From Planctomycetota bacterium (GTDB taxonomy: Bacteria; Planctomycetota; UBA1135; GCA-002748355), in contig JALUUL010000054.1 of assembly GCA_027021385.1 (NCBI GenBank), positions 1-51,049 of the forward strand: a stretch of DNA of 51,049 nucleotides. The letters run 5' to 3'. The notes beneath the pieces were generated by a model. It did no database searches. It was not told where the DNA came from and saw only the letters and a list, made by a program, of their open reading frames with translations. The position numbers and the translations under genes were made by a program. Positions 35,714-45,691 of the stretch are shown one piece after another (positions within the stretch are counted from its first letter, which is position 1; each line of letters begins with the position of its first letter).

Positions 35714-36787
35714 ATGAAAAAGCTCTCACTGCTCACAGCCATAATAATCCTCGCCGGAAGCGCCACTTCCCAGACGGTAACGGTCTACGAGACCCTGCCC
35801 GCCGGTTACAAGGCCAAGGAGGCGAACAGCTCCCATCACCCCGGCTGGCGCTACACCAACGCCCGCTCCCTGACCCTGATCAACCCCAGGAGCGTCGCCT
35901 CGAGGATCAAGGTCGTCAAGGGTCTCAGAGTCCGCCCGAACGGAACCTCGTATTCTCCGATGGTCGCCCGGACCGTCTCGATCGAGGTCGCGATGTCCGA
36001 CAAGGGCGTCGTCACGGTCGAGCCCTACTACAAGTCCTGGTCGAAGCACTACGGCACGAACCGTACGATCGTCATGGTCAAGAAGACGATCAACTATCCG
36101 GCCGTCGCCAAGATGGCCTCCCCCCCGCATCCCTGGAATAAGTCGATCGACCTCCCCTTCGACAAGCCCTGGATCCGGACCGGCGCGGCGACCGACGGCA
36201 TCTGCATCGACTGTAAATTCTTCACCACGACGACCGAGAGCAAATACTGGTACGCCGACGCCGATTACATCTCTAAGTTCGGGTTCGGCTATACGATCGG
36301 AACCGGTTGCCCGACGACCATACACTACGGCTACGCCGGCGGTGGATATCTCGGGTCCTCGACCGGCTTCTACAGCTACGGCTACACCCGTGCGGCCGGC
36401 GACTTCGCCCTCGCCTTCCTCGGCATGAAACAGGTCAAGATCCCGATCCCCGGCTTCCCCGGCTGCCATCTCTGGACGATTCCGGCCCTGTTCCATCCCC
36501 AGGTCATGAAGACGAGCGGCACCTCCGGTTATACGGGCCGTTTCTACTGGGGAGCGGTTCAGCCCTCCTGGGTCGGCGCCAAGGTCATCAGCCAGATCGT
36601 CGCCTTCACGACGACCGCGAAGGTCAAGGCCCTGCGGGCCAACGGGTACCAGATCGGCGGCGGCCGCAACGCCAAGCAGGATCAAGCCACGCTCTACGGC
36701 TACGCCTTCGGCACAAGACCCTTCAACCCCGACACGAGCGGGGCGGTCTACTACAGCCCGGCTGTCGCGATCTTCGGCGTCTACTGA
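35714..36787 (+). CDS. Secreted tandem paralogue, copy 3
   Basis: A 357-aa protein. The signal peptide MKKLSLLTAIIILAGSATS precedes QTVTV. All four cysteines of copies 1 and 2 are present. It matches copy 1 in YSPMVARTV, KVVKGLRV, ESKYWYADA and KVKALRANGYQIGGG. It matches copy 2 in VVTVEPYY, DGICIDC, GDFALAFLG and MKTSGTSGYTGRFYWG. CAGGAG lies 7 nt before the ATG. The frame is open upstream from 35480 but that part has no resemblance to the family. Likely transcribed from its own promoter. Confidence 0.85.
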   Translation: MKKLSLLTAIIILAGSATSQTVTVYETLPAGYKAKEANSSHHPGWRYTNARSLTLINPRSVASRIKVVKGLRVRPNGTSYSPMVARTVSIEVAMSDKGVVTVEPYYKSWSKHYGTNRTIVMVKKTINYPAVAKMASPPHPWNKSIDLPFDKPWIRTGAATDGICIDCKFFTTTTESKYWYADADYISKFGFGYTIGTGCPTTIHYGYAGGGYLGSSTGFYSYGYTRAAGDFALAFLGMKQVKIPIPGFPGCHLWTIPALFHPQVMKTSGTSGYTGRFYWGAVQPSWVGAKVISQIVAFTTTAKVKALRANGYQIGGGRNAKQDQATLYGYAFGTRPFNPDTSGAVYYSPAVAIFGVY

Positions 36788-36788
36788 T

Positions 36789-36843
36789 CCGATTCCGGGA
36801 GCCCGGGGGGAGGGGGAGAGAATCCCCCCTCCCCGGGAATCGG
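36789..36843 (+). terminator. Long interrupted hairpin after copy 3
   Basis: CCGATTCC (36789-36796) pairs with GGAATCGG (36836-36843). Inside, the G-rich arm from 36802 pairs with the C-rich arm ending at 36837. It is unrelated in sequence to the hairpins after copies 1 and 2. Confidence 0.6.
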
Positions 36844-36875
36844 CCGAGGGACCGTTACCTTCCCGGGAGCGGGGA

Positions 36876-36881
36876 TATAAT
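36876..36881 (+). promoter_or_regulatory. Consensus -10 (TATAAT) for copy 4
   Basis: A perfect TATAAT, with GTTACC 16 bp upstream as a poor -35. It leaves a leader of about 115 nt before the ATG at 37004. Confidence 0.5.
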
Positions 36882-37003
36882 GATCGTGCTCCCGGGAAAG
36901 GGAGCCATCGTCATATCCAGGATTGAAGAAGCTCGAGCCGAGGTTTCCCGTCCGCCCGTCACCGCGCAGGCTTCGATCCGCGTTCCCGCTGTGGAGCCGC
37001 ACG

Positions 37004-38047
37004 ATGAGAAGTCCGACCGGATGGGTGTTCCTGTGCCTTCTTTCCCCCTTGCCGGCCCAGACGGCCGGAGTACTCGGGACCCTCCCCAAGGGTTTCGCGA
37101 AGACCGAGGCGAACAGTTCGTTCTACGCCGGGTGGCGTTACGCCCCCGCCCGCACCCTGACCCTGATCCCCGCCCGGAACGTGCCATCGAACCTGAAGAC
37201 CGTGAAAGGCCTCAGGGTCCGGCCGAACTTCGACGCGCACTCCGCCAAGACCGTGACGGTTGAGGTCGCGATGGCGGACAGGGGGGTCCTGACGAAAGAA
37301 CCCTATTACATCTTCTGGTCGAGGTTCTTGGGAACGAACCGGACCGTCGTCACGAAACGGCGGTCCATCCGGTTCCCGGCAGTCCCGTACCTCTCGAAAG
37401 CGCCGGTGCCCTGGTCCCGCTCGATCGTACTCCCCTTCGACAAACCCTGGACCAGGTCCTCGAGTTCGCCGACGAACCTCGCGATCGATGTCAAGTTCTT
37501 CACCACGAAGTACGAATCGACCTATTGGTACGCCGACGCGGTGTTCCTCTCGAAGTACGGCGCGGGGAGCCCCTTCGGCAAGGGATGTCCGACCTCCGCG
37601 CACGCGACCTACGCCCGAGGCGGATACGTCGGCTCCAAAGGGTTCTCGACCTACGGTTACACGCAAGCTCCCGGGGACCTGGCGATCGCCCTTCTCGGCG
37701 CGGTCCGTAAGACCCTGCCCCTTCCCGGAGGCTGCAACCTCTACCTCATCCCCCTCCTCGTCCACCCCCGGATCGCGAAGACGACGGGCAAGGACGGCGC
37801 CACCGGGGATTTCCTGTGGGGGAAGGTCCCGGCCTCCCTGGCCGACAAGGAGATCCTGACACAGATCCTGGCGCTCTCCCCCTCCTCCGGTCTCGAGGCC
37901 CTCTCCGGCTATTCCTTCCGGATCGGAAGGGGATACTGGGACCAGGCGACCCTGTTCAACTATTCGAGACCCTACAAACTCGTCGATCCCGACAAGACCT
38001 ACGCGGTCTACTACACCGACGTCGCCGTGATCTACGGGTTCTATTGA
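37004..38047 (+). CDS. Secreted tandem paralogue, copy 4 (diverged)
   Basis: A 347-aa member with signal peptide MRSPTGWVFLCLLSPLPA before QTAG. It keeps EANSSFYAGWRYAPARTLTL, KGLRVRPN, TVEVAMADRGV, LPFDKPWTR, YWYADAVFLSKYG, GKGCPTS, STYGYTQAPGDLAIALLG, GGCNLYLIP and a C-terminal YGFY. The CIDC pair of copies 1-3 is replaced by AIDV, so only the two GC cysteines remain. Overall it is much less similar than copies 1-3 are to each other, indicating an older duplication. The frame opens at 36923; I chose 37004 because it begins the signal peptide and has TGGAG upstream. Confidence 0.83.
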   Translation: MRSPTGWVFLCLLSPLPAQTAGVLGTLPKGFAKTEANSSFYAGWRYAPARTLTLIPARNVPSNLKTVKGLRVRPNFDAHSAKTVTVEVAMADRGVLTKEPYYIFWSRFLGTNRTVVTKRRSIRFPAVPYLSKAPVPWSRSIVLPFDKPWTRSSSSPTNLAIDVKFFTTKYESTYWYADAVFLSKYGAGSPFGKGCPTSAHATYARGGYVGSKGFSTYGYTQAPGDLAIALLGAVRKTLPLPGGCNLYLIPLLVHPRIAKTTGKDGATGDFLWGKVPASLADKEILTQILALSPSSGLEALSGYSFRIGRGYWDQATLFNYSRPYKLVDPDKTYAVYYTDVAVIYGFY

Positions 38048-38106
38048 TCCCCTCCGACCCCGGGGGGGATTAGGATGTGGAGGCCGCCGGAACGCAAGGA
38101 GGCCCG

Positions 38107-39165
38107 ATGTCCCCCCGCCCGATTCCGATCTCCCTCGCCTGGATCCTCTGCGCCTCCCTCCCGGCCCAGACCGTCCGGGGAACGATCCCCAGGGATTACC
38201 TCGACCAGGAGGGCGGGGCCGGACTGCATGCGGGATGGAGATACACCCCCGCCCGCTCGCTCAACCTCTATCCCGGACGGGCCCTTCCCGCCGCCCTGAA
38301 GACGATCCGCGGGCTCGTCGTCCGCCCCGACGGACGGGCCTTCCAGGCGATGAAGGGGAAAACGGCGGTCATGGAGGCGGCCCTCTCGAACAAGGGCGTG
38401 ATCTCCAGGAACCTCTACCTGACCGACTGGGCCCGCCACCTCGGGAAGGACCGGAAGGTCGTCATGAAGCGGAGATCCGTCTCCTTTCCTGCCGCGGGCG
38501 TCGTCAAGCCCCCCCAACCCTGGTCCCGGGGGATCCGCCTGCCCTTCGACGCTCCCTGGATCCGGAGCGGCTCCTCCACCGAGGCCCTCTGCATCGACCT
38601 CAAGATCTGGACGACGACCTGGCTCAACTCCTACTGGATCGCCGACGCCACCTACTTCGACCATTTCGGCTCGATCGAGGACAGGGGGACCTCCTGCAGG
38701 GAGGGGTTCCGGCTCCTGGCCACAGGAGCGCACGTCGGTTCGGTTCCGGGCTTCAGCACCTACGGATACAGCGGCGCGGGGGGGGACCTCGTCCTGAGCT
38801 TCCTCGGGACCCGTCCGCTCGCCCTGCCTCTTCCGGGCACAGGCTGTTACCTCTACGGAGACATCGCTCTCCTCCACCCCGCGGTCCGAAGGAGCGTCGG
38901 ATCGCGAGGCTCTTTCCCCCGTTTCGTATGGGGCGGCATCCTCCCCGCCCAGGCCGGGGCAACGGTCTACGTCCAGGCCGCGGCGATCCCCTCGAAAGGC
39001 CCGCTGCTCCTCTCCCACGGCCTCAGGGTGACTTTCGGACCGGGGGCGGGGGGATTCCCCGACCAGGGGACGATCTACGGAACGGGGAAATCCCCCCTCT
39101 TCGATCCCGACAGATCCAAGGCCACGGGCTGGACCTACGCAGCCTGCATCTTCGGCTGGTATTGA
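38107..39165 (+). CDS. Secreted tandem paralogue, copy 5 (most diverged)
   Basis: A 352-aa member with signal peptide MSPRPIPISLAWILCASLPA before QTVRG. Recognisable family segments are HAGWRYTPARSLNL, RGLVVRPDG, EAALSNKGVI, LPFDAPWIRSGS, ALCIDLKIW (one Cys of the pair), STYGYSGAGGDLVLSFLG, GTGCYLYGD and the terminal FGWY. AAGGAGG 4 nt before the ATG at 38107 fixes the start. The region between copies 4 and 5 is only 59 bp, with no hairpin. TAGGAT at 38071-38076 is a possible -10. Confidence 0.83.
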   Translation: MSPRPIPISLAWILCASLPAQTVRGTIPRDYLDQEGGAGLHAGWRYTPARSLNLYPGRALPAALKTIRGLVVRPDGRAFQAMKGKTAVMEAALSNKGVISRNLYLTDWARHLGKDRKVVMKRRSVSFPAAGVVKPPQPWSRGIRLPFDAPWIRSGSSTEALCIDLKIWTTTWLNSYWIADATYFDHFGSIEDRGTSCREGFRLLATGAHVGSVPGFSTYGYSGAGGDLVLSFLGTRPLALPLPGTGCYLYGDIALLHPAVRRSVGSRGSFPRFVWGGILPAQAGATVYVQAAAIPSKGPLLLSHGLRVTFGPGAGGFPDQGTIYGTGKSPLFDPDRSKATGWTYAACIFGWY

Positions 39166-39172
39166 ACGGACA

Positions 39173-39178
39173 TAGCCT
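39173..39178 (+). promoter_or_regulatory. Candidate -10 of a leaderless transcript (MBL hydrolase)
   Basis: TAGCCT ends 6 nt before the ATG at 39185, with no Shine-Dalgarno. It is the same hexamer as before the aldehyde dehydrogenase. Confidence 0.3.
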
Positions 39179-39184
39179 CCGAAG

Positions 39185-39943
39185 ATGCTTCGCTTCGCCT
39201 CGATGCACCCCCGCTGGCTGTCCAACACCTGGCTGCTCGCGGACGAGCCCGGAGGAGCCTGCATTCTCGTCGACAGCGGCGGTCCTCTCGAGCCGATCCT
39301 CGCGAGAATCGACGAATGGCGGGTCACCCCGACGCACCTCTTCTGTACGCACCACCATTTCGATCATGTCGCCGGCAACGACGAGATCGCGGAGAAGTTC
39401 GACATCCCGATCCTCGGCCACCGCGAGGAAGCCCCCCTCTTCGAGAGACTCGATCGGGAACTCGCGCACGGGGACCGATTCGAGAGCGGGCGCCTTTCGG
39501 TCGAGGTTCTCCACGTCCCGGGGCACACCCTGGGTCAATGCGCCTTCCTCTTCCTGGAGGACGGGACCCCGGCCGCGGTCTGCACGGGAGATACGCTCTT
39601 TCACGGAAGCGTCGGGGGGACCTGCGGGCCCGGACATACGACGATCGAAGACCTCAGGCGTTCGGTCCTCGAGGTCTTGATGAAACTCCCGGGGGACCTC
39701 CTCGTCCTCCCCGGACATACGCGGGAGACGACGATCGGGAGGGAATGGGAGGAAAACCCCTTCGTCCGCTCCTGGCGGGGGGTCGATCCCGTCCGGGAGA
39801 GCCCCTGCACGGCCCTCGGCCGCGAGGCCCTGCTCCTCGTCGACGCGGAGGACTACGACGGGGGCCGGAAATGCGAGGTGAGGTTCCTCGACGATTCGAG
39901 CGAGGCCGTGGTCCCCGGGTCGAGGGTCGAGCCGCGGGGCTGA
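39185..39943 (+). CDS. MBL-fold hydrolase, glyoxalase II-like
   Basis: A 252-aa cytoplasmic metallo-beta-lactamase-fold enzyme. The metal motif THHHFDHVAG (H-x-H-x-D-H) is followed by His in HVPGHTLGQ, Asp in CTGDTLF and His in LPGHTRETT. This is the layout of hydroxyacylglutathione hydrolases and related thioesterases. The C-terminal ~60 residues differ from canonical glyoxalase II, so the substrate is open. It lies 19 nt after copy 5, but I see no functional link. It is convergent with hemB. Confidence 0.87.
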   Translation: MLRFASMHPRWLSNTWLLADEPGGACILVDSGGPLEPILARIDEWRVTPTHLFCTHHHFDHVAGNDEIAEKFDIPILGHREEAPLFERLDRELAHGDRFESGRLSVEVLHVPGHTLGQCAFLFLEDGTPAAVCTGDTLFHGSVGGTCGPGHTTIEDLRRSVLEVLMKLPGDLLVLPGHTRETTIGREWEENPFVRSWRGVDPVRESPCTALGREALLLVDAEDYDGGRKCEVRFLDDSSEAVVPGSRVEPRG

Positions 39944-39976
39944 GTCCTCCGGAGGCCGTCGGATCGCCGGGAGCCG

Positions 39977-39994
39977 GGGTTCCTACCGGAACCC
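39977..39994. terminator. Hairpin between convergent MBL and hemB genes
   Basis: GGGTTCC (39977-39983) and GGAACCC (39988-39994) form a perfect 7-bp stem with loop TACC. TTCCC follows on the plus strand. Confidence 0.55.
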
Positions 39995-40013
39995 TTCCCA
40001 ACAGCCCGATCCG

Positions 40014-42026
<2,013 letters not shown>

Positions 42027-42040
<14 letters not shown>

Positions 42041-43097
42041 GCGGGCCTTCCCTCCGCTCCATTCCGTGATCCTTCGCGGGGGGATCCTCCGGGAGGCTTC
42101 CGGTCGAGGACGCCGGATGTCCTTTCCACCTCTCTCCGCCCCCGCTCGAACGGGGAACCAGGCGGGCCAGAAGGTGGAGATCCTCCCCCAGCCCCAGCCA
42201 ACCCGCCAGCCGGGCGGGCCATGCCCGCGTGCAGAGGAACCTCGGAAGAGGGCGGTCCGTGATGAAGCGGACATAGGCTTCCTGATCGAACTCCCCGGGA
42301 GGGAAACCGCACCATTTCGCGAGCCGGTCCTCCCAGCCGAGGCGGCCGCAGAGATCGAGGACCATACGGGGATCCTCCCGGTAGCTCCGGGTCAGGACCC
42401 GGAGGACGTGGAAACCGGCCCGCCGGACGAGGCTTCGCAGGGAGGACGGGGAGAAGTGATGGAGATGTTCGACCGTGACCCCGTATCCGAACCATGGACC
42501 GAGGATCCACGCTTTCAACGAGGCGTGGTTGGGGACGGCGAGGTAGAGGATCCCTCCTGGGCGGAGGACCCGCGCAATCTCCCGCAGGATCCCCAGGGGA
42601 TCTCCCAGGTGTTCGAGGGTGTGATGCACGAGGACCCCGTCGAAGGAGGATGTCTCGAAGCCGCATTCCGGGAGGGGGGTCTCGAGGATCTCGAGGCCCC
42701 ATTCCTTTCTCCCGAAGGCGGCCACGGGCCCCGAAAGCTCGACCCCGACCGGATCCCATCCGCGATCCCGGGCGGCGACGAGCGAGGTTCCGAGAGAACA
42801 TCCGAGATCCAGGAATCGTCCGGGGGGAATCCACTCCTCAAAGGAACGGAGGATCGCGGCGAAACGCTCGAGGTTCTTCCCGTGTTCCGCCCAGGCCTCT
42901 TCCCCGTGACGCCGGCTCTCCTTGTAGAAGCCGTCCCGCTCCTCAGGGCTCGGGGGATCCGCCATCCGCTGGTATCCGCAGCCCCGACACGCCTCGAAAC
43001 GATGCCCCAGGGCCTCGAAGGAGTCCTCGAAACCCCTCCCCCCGCAACAGGGGCAGACCGGGGACCTCCCGATTCCTCCCGGGCCCTCAGCGCCCAT
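42027..43097 (-). CDS. SAM-dependent methyltransferase with N-terminal zinc ribbon
   Basis: A 356-aa protein. An N-terminal four-Cys ribbon (CPCCGG ... CRGCGY) is followed by a class I methyltransferase: FLDLGCSLGTSL (motif I), VGVELSG, and FDGVLVHHTLEHLGDPLGIL. IARVLRPGGILYLAVPN completes the core. This ribbon-plus-methyltransferase layout is common in sugar C- or O-methyltransferases of surface polysaccharide clusters; the substrate is not known. I chose the second ATG (43097), directly behind a GGGAGGAGGAGGG; the first is at 43112. It overlaps the pseudouridine synthase gene by 11 nt. Confidence 0.87.
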
Positions 43098-44109
43098 CCC
43101 TCCTCCTCCCACCCATCCCGGGGTCCGCGGGCCGGTTCCGCCGGGCCCAGCGAAGGAACTCCTCCATGTCTTCCGGAAGAGGAGACTCGAAGCGCACGCG
43201 TTCTCCGGTCGCCGGATGCGTGAACTCTATTCCCGCGGCGTGGAGCGCCTGCCGATCGGGGATCGGAGCCTCCTTCGGCAGCCGGAAACCCTGCGCGGAC
43301 CGCGCCCGGTACTTCGTGTCTCCGACCAGGGAATGTCCGAGAGAGCACAGGTGGACACGGATCTGGTGCGTCCTCCCGGTCACCGGCCGGCAACGGAGGA
43401 AGGCGAGCCCGTCGAAGCGCTCGAGGATCTCGATCAAGGTCCTCGCCTCCTTTCCCGACTCCCGATCGACCCGCATCCTCTCCGGATGTCTCGGATCCCT
43501 TCCGATCGGCTCCTCGATCCACTCTGTCAGGAAACGGGGACACCCGTAGACGAGAGCCAGGTATTCCTTCGAGACCCTCCGCCGGCGGAAGGCCTCCTGC
43601 ATCGCGTTCATGGCCTCGAGGGTCTTCGCGAGGACGAGGACTCCCGTCGTGAACCGGTCGAGCCGGTGGACGATGCCGGGCCGCCCCTCCCCCGAGGGAT
43701 CCGGGAGCCCGCCCCCGCAGTGCTCCTCGGCGAAATCCGCGATCGTGACCCTCCGCTTCCCTCCCCCGGGATGCACGGCCATGCCGGCGGGCTTGTCGAG
43801 GACCAGGAGCTGCGCATCCTCATGGATCACCCTCACCTCGGGGCATGCTTCAAGGGCCCCTTCGGGAAGGGTCCCGCGGTCGACGTAGAGGATCTCGATC
43901 CGGGATCCCGGACGGACCCTGGAGTTCGCGCGCCGGCGGACCCCGTCGACGAAGACACGCCCCTCGTCGAGGAGCCTCCGAAGCCGGGATCGACTCTCTC
44001 CGGGAACCGCAAGGGGAAGGACCTGATCCAACCGCATTCCCCCTGCCTCCTCGGGAACGATCCAACGGATCCGTTCGTCCCTGGACTCCCTTCCGGCGTC
44101 GTTTTCCAC
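43087..44109 (-). CDS. RluA/RluD-family pseudouridine synthase
   Basis: A 340-aa RNA-modifying enzyme that converts uridines to pseudouridine, most likely in 23S rRNA by similarity to RluD. An N-terminal S4 RNA-binding domain (MRLDQVLP ... SRLRRLLDEGRVFVDG) precedes the catalytic domain with HRLDRFTTG (catalytic Asp), KEYLALVYG and GRTHQIRVHL. The start is uncertain. I prefer the GTG at 44109, which keeps the IRWIVPEEAGG strand usual before the S4 domain; a TTG at 44199 and an ATG at 44037 (with GAGGAGG) are alternatives. It leads the leftward chain into the methyltransferase, transporter and hemB. Confidence 0.9.
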   Translation of the reverse strand: MENDAGRESRDERIRWIVPEEAGGMRLDQVLPLAVPGESRSRLRRLLDEGRVFVDGVRRRANSRVRPGSRIEILYVDRGTLPEGALEACPEVRVIHEDAQLLVLDKPAGMAVHPGGGKRRVTIADFAEEHCGGGLPDPSGEGRPGIVHRLDRFTTGVLVLAKTLEAMNAMQEAFRRRRVSKEYLALVYGCPRFLTEWIEEPIGRDPRHPERMRVDRESGKEARTLIEILERFDGLAFLRCRPVTGRTHQIRVHLCSLGHSLVGDTKYRARSAQGFRLPKEAPIPDRQALHAAGIEFTHPATGERVRFESPLPEDMEEFLRWARRNRPADPGMGGRRRDGR

Positions 44110-44273
44110 GGATTTCAAGGATGCAGGAAGCGCCTTCCGGAAGCCATGACAGACCCCGCGGAAGCCGCCTTTGCTTGGACGAAGCTCCGGCGCTATCAAG
44201 GGTTCGGGGAAGGGGACACGCGGGGCCCGCCGCGAGCCGGCGCCGGGCGGGCCCGTCCTGCGAGGGCCTCGAC

Positions 44274-45377
44274 ATGGATCAGCAAGCGTCCGAGAGAACG
44301 CAAGGACCCGATCCCCGTCCCCGGGGGCCGGGGTCCCATACCGAAGGCCGCCCGGCGGACGAGATCCGGGTCCTCGTCGTCGACGACGAGGAGGAACTCG
44401 CCCGCGGGGTCTCCGCCTTCTTCGAACGGAACGCCTGCAGGACCTGGATCGCGACCGATACCGAGACCGCGCTCCGCACCCTCGAAAGCCGGCGGGACCT
44501 CGACCTTCTGATCACCGACATCTACCTGGGCCCCGGGGAAGGAAGACCCGGCGGCCACCGCCTCGCGGCGTGGTGCGCCGAACACCGCCCTTGGCTCCCC
44601 GTCATTCTGTTGACCGGGAAACCCTCGATGGACGCGGCGATCGAGGGGATCCGGGGGCACGCCTTCGACTTCCTGACGAAACCCGTATCCCTGCCGCACC
44701 TCCTCTCGAGAGCAAGACGGGCCGTGGAGAGCCAGAGGATGCGGGAGGCCCTCTCCCGCCTGGAACGCGACAACCGGCTCCTGTCGGCCATCCTGCCGAA
44801 CGCGATCGAGGCCAAGGACCCGACCACGCGCGGCCATTCGGACCGGGTCGTCAACTACGTCGAAACCCTCGCCCGGCGGGCGGGGATCGAGGAGGAGGAA
44901 CGGCGCGACCTGCGCCTCGCGGCCCAGTTCCACGACGTCGGGAAGATCGGCATCCCGGAAAGCATCCTGACGAAACCCGGCCCCCTGACCGCGGACGAGC
45001 GGGAGGTCATCAAGACCCACCCGGGGATCGGCTTCAAGATCCTCGAACCCTTGAAGGACCTCCCAAGGGTCCGGACATGGGTCTACCAGCATCACGAACG
45101 ATGGGACGGAAGGGGCTATCCCGAGGGCCTGAAGGGGGAAGAGGTGAGCCTTCCGGGACGCATGCTGATCCTCGCGGAGGTCTTCGACGCCCTCGCCACG
45201 ACACGCTCCTACAAGAAACCCTGGAGCCGGGAGAAGATCGCCGACTTCTTCGAAAAGGAGGCGGGGCATCATTTCGACCCCGACCTCGCGAGGATCGTCG
45301 GGGAAGGGGTCCGCAAGCAGGGAGCGGCCTTCTTCCGGGATGGGGAGGATGCGGAGGGGCAGGGGAGCCTGTTCTGA
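44274..45377 (+). CDS. Response regulator with HD-GYP domain (predicted c-di-GMP phosphodiesterase)
   Basis: A 367-aa protein. The receiver domain (about residues 30-150) has the acidic pair in VVDDEEE, the phospho-acceptor Asp in LLITDIYL, Thr in LLTGK and Lys in FLTKP. The HD-GYP domain (about 175-355) shows GHSDRVVNYVETLA, FHDVGKIGIPESIL, the second His pair in YQHHERWDGRGYPEG (GYP intact), and EVFDALATTRSY. It probably lowers c-di-GMP in response to an unlinked sensor kinase. The frame is open from 43845 as a shadow; the ATG at 44274 has GAGGG upstream. Confidence 0.92.
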   Translation: MDQQASERTQGPDPRPRGPGSHTEGRPADEIRVLVVDDEEELARGVSAFFERNACRTWIATDTETALRTLESRRDLDLLITDIYLGPGEGRPGGHRLAAWCAEHRPWLPVILLTGKPSMDAAIEGIRGHAFDFLTKPVSLPHLLSRARRAVESQRMREALSRLERDNRLLSAILPNAIEAKDPTTRGHSDRVVNYVETLARRAGIEEEERRDLRLAAQFHDVGKIGIPESILTKPGPLTADEREVIKTHPGIGFKILEPLKDLPRVRTWVYQHHERWDGRGYPEGLKGEEVSLPGRMLILAEVFDALATTRSYKKPWSREKIADFFEKEAGHHFDPDLARIVGEGVRKQGAAFFRDGEDAEGQGSLF

Positions 45378-45691
45378 TCCCCCGCCCCCGCGGGCCCGTG
45401 CACCAATACCGCGACCACGTCAAGAGGAGATTTCTCCCATCCGAGCGGGTTTTCGATCTCCTCCCCGACTCCCATTCCCCCGGGTTTTGACCCCTCCCGC
45501 CCCCAAAGGTAACCTGGCCGCCTCGATTCGCTATTCCGGCAGGCGGCCCCCTCAGTCTGCTATCGTGGAGAATCGTCCGGGTTCCGGCGTTCGAACCTTC
45601 CGGCCTGCCGGGCCCCTCCGGTGTCCTCGCCCCATCCGGAGGGTTTCCCGTCCGGAACGCGCCGGCCGACGACGTGACGGAAGAGCTACAT
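45378..45691 (+). other. 314-bp intergenic region with hairpins and a promoter candidate
   Basis: After the HD-GYP stop, GAGGAGAT (45424-45431) pairs with ATCTCCTC (45456-45463) as a terminator candidate. TATCGT at 45561-45566 is a -10 candidate for the FGE-fold gene. In the putative leader, CCCTCCGG (45614-45621) pairs perfectly with CCGGAGGG (45636-45643), followed by TTT. No gene is seen. Confidence 0.45.

Noticed and set aside
33104..39165. The tandem array as a CRISPR, integron or prophage module
   Set aside because: The repeats are whole genes with their spacers; there is no integrase, attC-like site, short direct repeat or phage gene.
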